Source of the DNA: Chenopodium formosanum
Lineage: Eukaryota; Streptophyta; Magnoliopsida; Caryophyllales; Amaranthaceae
DNA length: 64,000 nucleotides
Direction of reading: 5' to 3'
Assembly: GCA_024500155.1 (NCBI GenBank)
Contig: CM044858.1
Coordinates: 36,747,786 to 36,811,785 of the forward strand
Shown piece by piece: positions 1-10,450 of the stretch (its first letter is position 1; every line of letters begins with the position of its first letter). The notes beneath the pieces were generated by a model. It worked only from the letters and a program-made list of their open reading frames with translations. It was not told where the DNA came from and did no database searches. The position numbers and the translations under genes are program-made.

Positions 1-2188
1 TAGATTGGGCCTAGATGTGGGCTTCTTCTTCTTCTATCCATAAACAGATATGAAAAGGTTGTCATACATTATAATGAACTTAAGGCAAACATCTCAGAGC
101 AACACTAAACACCAACTAAATGCAGTATACTCTTCTCATGAACAACAAATGCAATAACAGATGTTTACTTTAATGCTTCCTGCTTCAATAAGGAGTTGAA
201 TAGTATACCAATTTAAACCTCTAAATACAGTAACAGTAAAGCATTTTCAATTCCTTATCAGGAGACAGATAAATAATTCAAAAGGTCCAACCCCGACAAA
301 ATAATATGTTGATTTCCAAAAGAACCATTTAAGGCGAAGTTATTAGCCATCAGTCACACAGATAAGAAGAATTCTTGTAGTATAAAGTTTCAAAAGAACC
401 TTAAAACCATTCAACTAACCTCAAGCTGCTGCAAAATCACATATAAGCCACCCAAGAGTTTCTTCCTCACTGTTTCAAAATCCATGGGATTCTCAATAAT
501 CTCATGGTAGTCCGGAAGCTGAAATCAAAACAACATTTTCACAATCAAAACAACTACGGCATGACAACAACTAGTCAAATACCGCCAACATAAGAATAAC
601 CAAGTCCTGATTAATATATACCTCCTCTGGATCAACCGGCTCTGCAAACACGCCTCGAGTATCCTTCCTACAAATAGCAGCAATCACAGAACATCCCATT
701 GTCAATAACAATCATCCAATAAGAAAAAAACCTAATAAATGTATAAAAAGTACAGTAATCCATGCATAAATAAATGAAAGGAAATATAAATAAAATTTTT
801 TTAAAAAAAACCCACTTTTGGAGTTTATCAAGAATGAGCAGCAGCAACTTTTTATCAGGCAAAGGTGTACTTGTTGAAGTAGCTGTAGCAGTAGCAGAAG
901 TTGAAGGTGTGGGGCCATTCTCCAAAGCACCACCTACCATCCTCCTTGTCCCTGTCCTCTCACACAAGATTCAATTTACCCATTTTAGTATTCTCAATTA
1001 TATTTTCACTAAATTCTTTCAACTTTTTTTTTAAAATTATAAATTAAAAAAAAAAAATTAAAGATTTTGAAAACCCCAAAAAAACCAAAAAGAAGAATGA
1101 AGAAGATTGAATAACCAATATCGTTGTCAGTCGCTTTCGAACGCTTTACGTCCTGCAAAGATTCATTCACTCAATTATTTATTCAATTATTTATATATTC
1201 AAATTTATATTTTCTACAACATCAAATTCAACAGTAAAATCAAAAACAATCTTAAATTAAACTGATTTCGAGTACGGAATATTCAATTCTTCGAAATCTA
1301 TAACACGACAAAATCCATACATTCCGAATAATTCGTTAAACGAAAAAAAAAAAAAAATGCAGTAATAATAAAGTAAGAGAAAAAATAATGCTTTAAATGG
1401 AATGAAGGCGAACAAAATTCAATATTATCCGACAATTGCAGATAATATGGTGGGAAGACAAGAATAGAAAATTTAACAACAACAACAACAACACCAACAT
1501 CAACACTCAGTCAAAGAAGAAAAAAAAGGGGAAAAAGCCCTCTTCTAGAATGTTCGAAAAAAGCGCGAAATCCGAGGAAATTATCTGGGGAAAGAAACAA
1601 AATTCGATTCCAGAAACGATATAAGTAGAAGTAGAACAAGTAGTAGGTGATTAATTAATTGATTGATTGATTAATTAAATAAATAAATTAGTTGATTGGT
1701 TAATTAATTAATTACCAAAACTAATTGGGTATTTAAGAAATTGCAAAATTCACCTGAGAAGCAACGGCATTGATGAATTTGTTGGAGGAAGAATTTGGGA
1801 ATTGAACGACGAGTTTAACCTTTTTCTCAGCCCTTTCATCATCATCATCATCATCAACAACATCATCATCATCATTCTCATTATCATCATCATCATCATC
1901 ATCATTTTGAACTAAATTATCGGAATCAATTGAATGATCGTCGGAATCAGAACCGTCGATAAAACGGGCGGGTAAATTAGGGATCCGACGAGCAGATCGA
2001 GAACGACGATTAGGGTTTGATTGAGGAAAATGGGATTGGGAATTAGGGTTTTGTTGTTGTTGTTGTTGAAGAAGAAGAGCACGATTTTGAAGATCTGCTA
2101 ATGAAGGGCGACCCTTTTTCTTCTTGAGAGGTGCGCCGGTGTTGAGTGTTGCGACGGCGGTTGTGGCGGCGGCGGTTCGTCGCACCAT
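1..2188 (-). CDS. Bromodomain-containing protein (BRD7/9-like plant type), 5' part, runs off the left edge
   Basis: Four coding exons can be read on the minus strand: 1754-2188, 816-958, 622-667 and 420-518. All junctions are GT-AG and keep frame. The product is probably a nuclear reader of acetylated histones. Exon 1 starts at the ATG at 2186-2188 and encodes a basic KKKKGRPSLADLQNR stretch, a poly-Gln run, and a long Asp/Glu-rich tract. Exon 2 carries DKKLLLLILDKLQK, exon 3 DTRGVFAEPVDPEE, and exon 4 LPDYHEIIENPMDFETVRKK. Together these are the ZA-loop and helix-A/B part of a bromodomain, with the usual Pro-Met-Asp-Phe and Tyr residues. The rest of the bromodomain (including the acetyl-lysine-binding Asn) and the C-terminus lie left of the window, after an intron of at least 419 bases. 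The exon 2 acceptor (958/959) was chosen because it keeps phase 0. It has a poor pyrimidine tract, so it is the least certain junction. Family assignment is strong; the exact subfamily is inferred. Confidence 0.88.
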
Positions 2189-2330
2189 TGTTGGTTGTGA
2201 TTGTGTGGACGGGTGGATGGAATTGGGTTGGGATGCTTTTACCCAACAAGTCTTTCTCTTTTCTTTTTCTTTTTTCGTTTTCTCTCTTTTTTTCTCTCTC
2301 CTCTCTCTTCTTTCTCTGATTGTTTTACTA
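2189..2330 (-). promoter_or_regulatory. GA-rich 5' leader of the bromodomain gene
   Basis: Directly upstream of the bromodomain ATG (minus strand) lies an almost pure GA tract (CT on plus, 2250-2320). Such leaders are common in plant 5' UTRs. No TATA box was identified, so the transcription start is unknown. Confidence 0.4.
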
Positions 2331-2389
2331 ATTTTATTTTTTATTTTTTATTTTTTTGTGAAAAATTATTTTTTTAAAAAAAAAATTAA

Positions 2390-3200
2390 GTTTTCATTTT
2401 ATTGGCATGTGTAGTGTAAGTGTAACTTTTTAACTTCCTTGCTCAAGCCTTGTATTGGGAAGTGAAATCGTCTCTTCATTTTATGTCTCATCTTGTGTCT
2501 CAGCTTTATTAAAAGAATTAAGGAATGAAAAACGTGACATTGGCTGTTCAATTCGTATATTAGGAAGTGAAATAATACCTTCATTTTATATCTCGACTTT
2601 ATTGAAAACGTGACATTGTAATATTTGGGTAGCTTTTGAATTGTTATGACCTGGTCTAAAGTAAGTAGTGAAATGGTATTTTCGTTTTTATATGTGTCTC
2701 ACATTGTTTCTTGGATTTATTATATTATTATAGAGTCTTGAGAATTAAAATTGTAACATTGTACGTATTTCAATAGTTGAATTGTTGTCATATGATTTAG
2801 GAAAAGTAACGATGTGGGTAGTATTTGCAATAACTAACTAAACTCTTTTTGTGTTATAGGTGAATCCAAATGTTATCTATTGTTTCCATTTTATAGAGAA
2901 TCAGAGTGTTGGATTGTGAAATAATCTTGTATCTGATTAATTAAATAGTTGAATCCATATAGATAATATTTGTTTTCTTAAGATATTACTCAATAATTAG
3001 ACATCATAAGTAAAATGTTGTATAAACCTTACATAATAAATAATAATAATCTTAGGGATTAAAGGAGTTAGAATAATATTTAGATTAAAACCTTATCCGC
3101 TACATTTAATACTTGGACTTTTTTAATCATGTTCAAACTAGAATTTGAATTTTATTTGGGAGATAGAGGATGCATAAAGAGAAAAAGAGTCGTATATACG
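2390..3200. repeat. Dispersed repeat copy A (homologous to 5140-5700)
   Basis: Two stretches of this interval match 5140-5700 in the same orientation. One is around 2480-2620, with TTTATGTCTCAT.TTGTGTCT..GCTTTATT. The other is around 2960-3190, with AAGATATTACTCAA, then CTACATTTAATACTTGGAC, then GAGAGGATGCATAAAGAGAAA. The pair is diverged and shares no coding potential. It is an unclassified transposon or segmental copy. No gene is seen in 2331-3300. Confidence 0.45.
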
Positions 3201-3311
3201 GGAATATAAATATATAGTCAAGTTCTCAAGCCAATAATTAACATATCTTTTTTTTACAGCAAATATTAACACTTGTTTTCTTAAGGTTTCCTAGTTCATT
3301 CTAATTGTTTT

Positions 3312-3663
3312 ATGAGAAGATTTTGCGTGAGACCATTTCACGTGAGTCCGGATTATAATGCACATACTCATCCCCCACCCATTTCATCGTCGTCTTTGCC
3401 GATCTCCGCCGTCTTGGCCACCACCACCACCTTTGCCGCTATCGTTTCATGCCCTTTTTCGTCATCGACAAAACCCAACAACTCGAATTCAACCCAAACA
3501 ACCCATCAATGAAAGACCCGAATTCCTACCTCTAAGGTTCAATTCTTTGAGGGAAGGAACCAAGGATATTCAGAGTGTTGTTGCGTTGCTTCTCTTTGGT
3601 GCTGCTTGTGGTGCTCTTACTGCTAGAACCATGTACTTGATTTGGTCCTTGTTCAATCACTGA
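3312..3663 (+). other. Possible small protein gene or frameshifted relic (unrecognised)
   Basis: Two overlapping plus-strand frames stand out from the AT-rich background because they are GC-richer and codon-like. One frame (3312-3512) has a Ser/Pro/Thr-rich N-terminus resembling a transit peptide. The other (up to the stop at 3661-3663) ends in a hydrophobic segment, VVALLLFGAACGALTARTMY, that could be one membrane helix. The two may be halves of one ancestral reading frame joined by a frameshift near 3490-3520, or chance. I do not recognise a family. Treat this as a candidate only. Confidence 0.25.
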
Positions 3664-4549
3664 CATGGATCTTACCTGATGCATGGGTAATCAGACATTT
3701 CTTTGTTTCGTGGGTAATCAAATATTCTCAGTGATTAGTGATTAGTAAAAAATATTAAGTATTTTTTAGTATTTTCTAATCAGAAATAAGATTTTGTTAG
3801 TCATGAATGAGTTAATTTTCGTCAGGAATTAGATATTGTTAGTCAGAAATAAAATCATTCTAGTCCGGAATAAGTTAGTTTTCATCATGAATAAGTTAAT
3901 TTTTTGTTATATGATCGGACTCATATGAGTCCGTTCTACCTAATACTTTTATTTAATTTATTGTGTTTTAGGAGCATTAAACTTTACATGCATATATTTT
4001 ACTTATTTTGATTCATTTTTCTGCCCTATATGCAACCACAAGAAGGCATGGAAGAAGAAATCAGCACTATGCTCCTCAAGGTCACTTACAATCCACTCTA
4101 TCCGTCTAAGAACAACAAGAAAACACGTCTTTTTTTTTACTCTCTTTACCATTCAATATAAAAATCTATCGTGAAAACCATTTTGATGATTGTGTATTAT
4201 GCTGTCACGGATTAATTACAGATTTAGAATACGCTACTTTTAATTATTAATGATTTCGCATTGGAGGATCCAGGATTCCGAATCTAGGGTAGCGCAGTAG
4301 CGTAGAGTTGTTTAAGAATATTTAGAACTAAATACAAATCGAACTTTATTTTAGGGATTCAATTCATATTATATAATTTCCCCAAGAACGATTAACAAAA
4401 TAACAAACTGAGTGATTTTTTTGATGCAATGCAATGTGTGAGCACATTGTTGTGCTCCTTATTAATTGACAATTTGATTTTGGAAATTCAATTCGTTAAA
4501 AAAACAATTGTTGCAAGGCATGCATCTCATACATTTGACGGAGAACTAA

Positions 4550-4744
4550 GGGCCTGTTTACATTTACTTAATTTCAGTTTAGTTTAGCTCCAATCAGTTC
4601 AATTCAGCTCCAATTAGTTCAGTTCAGTTCAGTTCAGCTCCTAATTTCCCTCTCTTATAAAATATTTATTTCAGCTCGGTTCAGTTCAGTTCAGCTCCAA
4701 TCAGTTCAGTTCAGTTTAGCTCACTTATAAATGTGAACAAGCCC
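4550..4744. mobile_element. PIF/Harbinger-like MITE with internal CAGTTCAG runs, copy 1
   Basis: Ends are GGGCCTGTTTACATTTACTT and AAATGTGAACAAGCCC, an imperfect terminal inverted repeat, flanked on both sides by TAA. The interior is a degenerate array of TTCAGTTCAGCTCCAATCAG. Same family as 6098-6324, 6498-6634, 6738-6974, 12505-12673 and others. Confidence 0.75.
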
Positions 4745-4875
4745 TAATTCAAAAAACAATACAATAAAAAAACTACATAATAGTATGAATCATGAAATAT
4801 CAAATTATTTCATTTTATTTTAATTAATACTAGTATTTTGTACTCCATACTCCATAGATAATTTGTAAATTTGAA

Positions 4876-4901
4876 ATAAATAAATAAATAAATAAATAAA
4901 C
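4876..4901. repeat. (AAAT)n microsatellite
   Basis: About six tandem AAAT units; no function implied. Confidence 0.8.
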
Positions 4902-5139
4902 ATTATTTAAGAGTAATGGAGAAAGTTAAATTACTTGTAATCATATTAATGTTTTTCTTTGGAACAAAGAACAAGGATAGGTGGGTAAAAATACTTACAC
5001 CAACCTCATGATATAATTTATCCTCTATCGTAACGTCGGTAAAATTCAAACAATAAAAAAACACGTTAATCCAATCACAAGATAGAGAGAGAATAGAGTA
5101 CGAGACTGGCATCAACAATAACATACTATATTATATTTT

Positions 5140-5700
5140 AATATCATATCTCATTTTATGTCTCATTTCGTGTCTTGGCTTTATTTAAAAAATCTTGGGG
5201 TTGAAAACATGAGATAGTAATGATTTATATCGTAGAATTATTGACCCAATAATATGTTAATTATAAGTGAATCTAAAATGACACTGTATGTTGATAATTA
5301 TTGACCCAACACTATGTTAATTATACCGACCTAGTTGAGATGGGCAAAAACAAGACCGAATCACTAGTTTCATATTATTTCAAATGGGTTTGTGGTGCTA
5401 AGATTTTGTGATGACACAATATTTATTTAGGTCTAGCAACATATGAGCATTAAAATGCACATAGGATAGAGGTTGATCATATTATCTACATAAGATATTA
5501 CTCAACACATTCCTAAAAAATAAAATCTTGTAAACTAACATATTACTATATTAGTGTTTAAATTAGGAAGGTTGAGTCCTTACCCACTACATTACATTTA
5601 TACTTGGACATTTTTGAATCAAGCTCAAACAAGAATTTGATTTTTATGTTTGAAAGAGAGAGGATGCATGAAGAGAAACAAGTCTTAGAAAAATAATTTT
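5140..5700. repeat. Dispersed repeat copy B (homologous to 2390-3200)
   Basis: Diverged second copy of the family described at 2390-3200, shorter overall. The best shared blocks are TTTATGTCTCATTTCGTGTC near 5156 and GAGAGGATGCATGAAGAGAAA near 5660. Confidence 0.45.
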
Positions 5701-6097
5701 GGGTCGGTAGTCGTTCTTGAGAGTTGAGACGATAAAAAATTCTCTATTATTTATTTGCATGCATTTAAGCCCACTCAATATGTCTAAGCCCAAGTAAGCA
5801 AAGCCCAATCCAGGGAAAGCAACGGAAAAAGAAAATTAAAACCAATACATCACTCCTACAATTTCAAAAGTTCCAATTAGGCTCATTTTGGATAAGAAGT
5901 CATGTAGTTTTGGACATTCTAAATGCTTTTTAGGAGAATGGCAGCTCGAGTTCTTGTGTCCAAGAGGAATTGGATGGGTTTGATCTTGATTATCATCTAA
6001 GGTACGTTTTAATAACATCAGTTAGCTGCCTCATTTAGAATACTGTAGTATAGCTCTAAAGGATGTGCCTAAAGCTAAACTAGAACTTATTGACTAA

Positions 6098-6324
6098 GGG
6101 TCTATTCTCTTCAGCTTAATTTCAGTTCAGTTCAGTTCAGTTCATCTCAACTCTAATGAGTTCAGTTCAGTTCAGTTTAGCTCCAATCAGTTCATTTCAG
6201 CTCCAATCCTAATTTCCTTCTCTCATAAAATATTCATTTCAGCTCTATTCAGTTCACTTCAGCTTTATTCAGTTCAGCTCCAATCAGTTCAATTAATTTC
6301 AGTTCAGTAAAACAAAACAGGCCC
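6098..6324. mobile_element. PIF/Harbinger-like CAGTTCAG MITE, copy 2
   Basis: GGGTCTATTCTC at the left and AACAGGCCC at the right, flanked by TAA on each side. The interior consists of TTCAGTTCAG/CTCCAATCAG repeats. Confidence 0.7.
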
Positions 6325-6497
6325 TAATGTAGAACATTCTAGGTAGTCATAAGACAACAAGCCTGACCCATATCGTCCCATGATATATTATTTTTTTTTT
6401 CAAATTTTGACTTGATGTGAACGAATGAATGTGACTTAAGAAAGCTCTTAAAATTCAACTCAATAGTCAGGCGCGATTATAAAGCCACCCAATTTAA

Positions 6498-6634
6498 GGA
6501 TCTGTTCTCTTTAGCTTAATTTAGTTTAGTTTTGTTCAATTCAATTCCCGATTTCCTTTTCTCATAAACAATTCATTTCAGTTCAGTTCAGCTCCAATCA
6601 TTTCAATTCAGCTCAGTAAATCAAACACAGGCCC
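6498..6634. mobile_element. PIF/Harbinger-like CAGTTCAG MITE, copy 3 (short)
   Basis: GGATCTGTTCTC ... AACACAGGCCC flanked by TAA on each side. At 137 bp it is the shortest copy with both ends. Confidence 0.65.
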
Positions 6635-6737
6635 TAACTCGGGATTACTATATAAAATGTCTAATACATCTATGTAAATGTATATCTATACCTTTTATAT
6701 TAACTAGGGTGGTTAACATGCGACATAGCTAGCCTTA

Positions 6738-6974
6738 GGGCCTGTTTATATTTACTTAATTTCAGTTCAATTCAGTTCAGTTCAGCTCCAATCAGTTCAG
6801 TTCCGTCCAACTCCAATCAGTTCATTTCAGTTCAGCTCGTAATTTCCCTCTCTCATAAAATATTCATTTCAGCTCAGTTTAGTTCATTTCAGCTCAATTT
6901 AGTTCAGTTCAGTTCAGCTCCAATCGGTTCAGTTCAGTTCAGCTCAGCTCAGTTCAGTAAATGTGAACAAACCC
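6738..6974. mobile_element. PIF/Harbinger-like CAGTTCAG MITE, copy 4
   Basis: GGGCCTGTTTATATTTACTT ... AGTAAATGTGAACAAACCC with TTA target duplications (6735-6737 and 6975-6977). Fullest copy in the window (237 bp). Confidence 0.75.
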
Positions 6975-7140
6975 TTAGTTTGTTCGGAGAGCTTTTTTAT
7001 TTTTTGGTACATTTATAAAGGAAAATTTGTAAACAAATGTTTTTGGGGTGTAAATGTTTGCACACTATTCTAAGTAATTTTACAAAAATTTACATTAGTG
7101 AAGACCAAAAAATAAAAAAACAATTAACATTAATGAAGAA

Positions 7141-7360
7141 AAAATAAGAACATATACATATTAATGAGGGTAAACATGTAAATGCACTTTTTGAAGGGTA
7201 TTATTGACATCACACTATTCATAAGAGTTATCTTGTACTTTTTATAAGAGAAGAAATAAAAACATGTATATACTAATGAGGGTAAACATGTAAATGCACA
7301 TTTTGAAGGATATAATTAACATCACACTATTCATAAGAATTATCTTATACTTTTTATGTA
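7141..7360. repeat. Tandem duplication, unit about 105-110 bp
   Basis: Two adjacent units share AATGAGGGTAAACATGTAAA, then TTTTGAAGG, then CATCACACTATTCATAAGA, then CTTTTTATAAGAG or a close variant. The first unit is about 7141-7250 and the second about 7252-7360. Not coding. Confidence 0.65.
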
Positions 7361-8091
7361 ATAAAATAGAAGAAGAAACAAAGAACGAGAAGAGAAGAGA
7401 AGAAAAGATAGGGATAGGGAAATAGAAAGAAAAATTGGCTCTAAATAATCTCAACTATTGTTTTAATTTATGCTTGTGTGTGCAAAATAATAAGACCTAA
7501 GATATGACATGAGCTCACAACATCACCAGTTTCACCACCTATTCAACTATTTGGGCGGAAATAATAATACGTCATGGAATTGGGATCTTAGGGAATATTC
7601 TATTAAATTAATAATTTTATATTAAATTAAGACCTCGGTTCGTAAGCAAGGAATGTCTCGGTATGCGTACTTCTTTTTTTTTGGTGTTTAGAGCCCACAA
7701 GGGTATGAAAATCGAGAGAAATTCTAACCACTTGATCTATTCCTCACTCTCACGCATACGTCATTTCTAAAAAAAGTTTTATGTCTCAATCAATTAACCC
7801 ATCTCTTCAAAATTTTCTCAAATTAATTAAACTTTATAGAATTATGGTATTACACTTGTTTTTGGTAAATTTTTTTCTCCCTACCACATTTTCCAAGGTG
7901 AAACTCATACTCAATTTCTCTCACTACTTTTTTTTTCTTAAACGCAAACTATTGGGTGCGTCCAGCTGCCATGTGTTTGTGCGTCCACCCGCACCCAAAC
8001 CAAATCAGACGATGACGACAATGGTGGATGACGACGATTGGCGATTGAAACCCTAGATTGTGGTGGCTCGTAGCAGGGGAGGGGTTGTGGC

Positions 8092-8654
8092 TAGGGGTGG
8101 CAATATCATCCAAACCCGATGGATAACCATCCACCCAATCCAAATATATGGATGAAAACCCGAACTTAAGCGGATGACGGATGGATGATGGATGGGTTGG
8201 GTGACGGATCGGGTCGGATACGGATGATGATACATCCAATCCATCATCCGATCCATCACCCGACCCATCCATCCACCCGTTAAATTTATATATAAAAAAA
8301 TAAAAATAAATATTTTTTTTAATAAATTAATGTCTATTGTAGTGTTAGGAATTGACATTTGTTTTTAATTTAGTAAAAAGGAACGAGTATTAGAAGGATG
8401 TATAAAAGTTTTAATTAATTGATCATTTTTTTTTTCAAATCTCAATTTTAATTATTAAAGTGCAAAGTTGTATTTATATATATATTTCACCCGAATTATC
8501 ACCCGATCCACCCGATTCATCCATGGATGACGGATGGATCGGATGTGGATGAAGGAAAATTAGGTGATGGATGGGTCGGGTGATGGATGGATTTTTGGTG
8601 GATGGAGGCGGATGAAGCATCACCCGACCCACATCCGATCCATTGCCATCCCTA
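8092..8654. mobile_element. hAT-type MITE with perfect 8-bp target duplication
   Basis: The 563-bp element runs from TAGGGGTGGCAAT to ATTGCCATCCCTA; these ends are inverted repeats with one mismatch. It is flanked by identical GTTGTGGC at 8084-8091 and 8655-8662, as expected for hAT transposition. The interior has subterminal arrays of GGATGGATGG/GGATCGGAT-like words in both orientations around an AT-rich centre. No transposase is encoded, so it is non-autonomous. Confidence 0.88.
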
Positions 8655-8662
8655 GTTGTGGC

Positions 8663-9045
8663 TCGTAGCAGGACAGCAGCAGGGGAGGGGTCGTGGTGGG
8701 TCATAGCAGGGTAGCAGCAGGTTAGGGTGATGGCCTGAGGTTAGGGTGGTGGCTGGTTGGGTGTGGAGTGAGGTTAAGGTCATGGTTTGTTGGCTCTTGG
8801 GTGGTGGCATGAGAAACAATGGGTGGTGGTGTGGGAAACAATGGCATGAGAAACAAATTAAAGAGAAACAATGGCATGAAAAACAAAGAGAAAGGAAGAA
8901 AGAGGAAAGAGGAAAGAGGAAAGAGGAATTGAAAGAGGAAGAGGGAGAAAGAGGAGAGAGAAAGAAATAAATATAGTAGTATCATATTAATTAGCCAACA
9001 AATAACTCATATCAGTAATCGAAATGTACATATATATTAGCCAAC
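8663..9045. other. GA/GT-rich low-complexity stretch
   Basis: Purine-rich sequence, with GTAGCAGCAGG and AGGAAAGAGGAAAGAGGAA repeats around 8890-8960. Long open frames here are by-products of the bias. No gene seen. Confidence 0.5.
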
Positions 9046-9049
9046 TGAG

Positions 9050-9620
9050 GTGTGATATTAATCAATATTAGAGACATATGAAATGTTAATAAAACGTATC
9101 AGTCAACACGAGAAGCATATCAGCAAACAAGAGTAATATATCAGCCAATAAGAGTAAAATACCAGCCATAAAAAGGTACTTATCAACCAAGATAAGAACA
9201 TATCATCCAACAAAAGAAGCATATCAACCAACAAAACGATGAAATCAGCAAAAAAAAAAGGTATAAATAAGTCAACATAAGGAACATATCAGCCAACAAA
9301 TAAAGCATATCAGCCAACAAATGGATGTAATCATCAAACAAAAGCAACAGGTAAGCCAACAAAATAAACATATCAGCCAACAAAATGAAACAGATAAGCA
9401 ATAATTAAAATATACATATCAACCAACAAAATAAATATATCAACCAACTAAAAAAAGATATATAACTCAAATGATGTCTGATATCAGCCAACAAAAAAAA
9501 AAAGCATTTCAGCCAACAAAAGGATTATATTAGCTAACATAAAAACCATATCAGCCAACAAATGGAACATATCAGCCAACACATGAAACATATCAGCCAA
9601 CAAATGAAATATCAGTCAAG
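9050..9620. repeat. Degenerate minisatellite, ATATCAGCCAACAAA
   Basis: More than fifteen irregularly spaced copies of CATATCAGCCAACAAAnnn, period roughly 20-30 bp, drifting in sequence. Both strands are translatable in places only because the unit lacks stops. No function can be inferred. Confidence 0.8.
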
Positions 9621-9703
9621 CCTCCTGCACCAAACAGTTCGTGCGTTCGTAAGCACGCAATACCTCCTCTTTCTTAAATCTATTCCAAAATGATATATTG
9701 ATA

Positions 9704-10446
9704 CTCCCTCCATGTTTATTTAATTATTTCAGTTCTTGCTCCATTTCCTCTTTTTAAAATTTTTAACAATATTTTAATACTTTCCTCCTCACGTACTAGT
9801 GGTCCTCTCACATCATATATTAATATTTTCATATTCCCTCTCATCTCTACTTAGACCCTCTCCAATGTTGAGACTCAAGTGAGTATTTTTAGGAGAGAAA
9901 GAGTATTTTTTACAATGTATACCAATAAGGTGGTATCTAAACTTAGCAACCCCAAAAGAAAGTTGCTAAGTTTAGATACTCAACTTTGAGTCTCATTTGA
10001 CAAAAAGTGTGGGCCTTTGTCAATATTCTAATATATTTTGTAATTTTGTTTCAAAAAAAATATATATTTTGTAATTTATTTAAGTTTTACCATTTTTTTA
10101 TTATTTTTTAATCTTACAATAATTGATGGGACATAAATAGAAAGTGACATTTGTGTATTTTAGAGAGTCTTATCATTGGAAAATTAGACTTAACATGAGT
10201 TGCTAAATTGAGAATTGGGTATGATCTCAACGTTGGAGGTAAAAAACAACTCATTTTGTATTTCAATACTCAAAGTTGAGTCTCACCATTGGAGATGGTC
10301 TAACACTTTAATTTTTTTTAGATATTTCAAGTTTTTTTTTTTAACAAACTACACTTACATAATAAAATGATACTTTCTACTATTTCTCTTAAAACTCCGT
10401 GTCCATAAAAAAGATACTTCGTATAAGTAATAATATACAAAGAGAG
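9704..10446. mobile_element. Stowaway-like MITE split by a second MITE
   Basis: Begins CTCCCTCCATG after TA and ends CAAAGAGAG before TA. Internal blocks resemble the Stowaway at 12991-13295, for example TTGCTCCATTTCC at the start and TTTCTCCTAAAACTCC near the end, here read as TTTCTCTTAAAACTCC at 10382. About 447 bp of unrelated sequence (9854-10300) sits inside it. Confidence 0.6.
9854..10300. mobile_element. MITE with GACCCTCTCCAATG ends, nested in a Stowaway
   Basis: Terminal inverted repeats GACCCTCTCCAATGTTGAGA and TCTCACCATTGGAGATGGTC, extended inward by GACTCAA/TTGAGTC. Flanks read TTA on the left and TAA on the right, so a TA or 3-bp duplication cannot be separated. The superfamily (PIF/Harbinger or Mariner type) is left open. 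Confidence 0.65.
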
Positions 10447-10450
10447 TATG

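Noticed and set aside
1436..1624. Open frame on the plus strand near the bromodomain gene
   Set aside because: Asn/Lys-rich translation of AAC/AAA repeats lying within the first intron of the opposite-strand gene.
8746..8970. Lys/Glu-rich and complementary Phe/Leu-rich frames
   Set aside because: Translation of a purine-rich simple sequence.
7945..9660. One large TIR transposon spanning the hAT MITE and minisatellite
   Set aside because: GGGTGCGT...-like ends on the left and complement near 9640 are only loosely similar and no target duplication was found.
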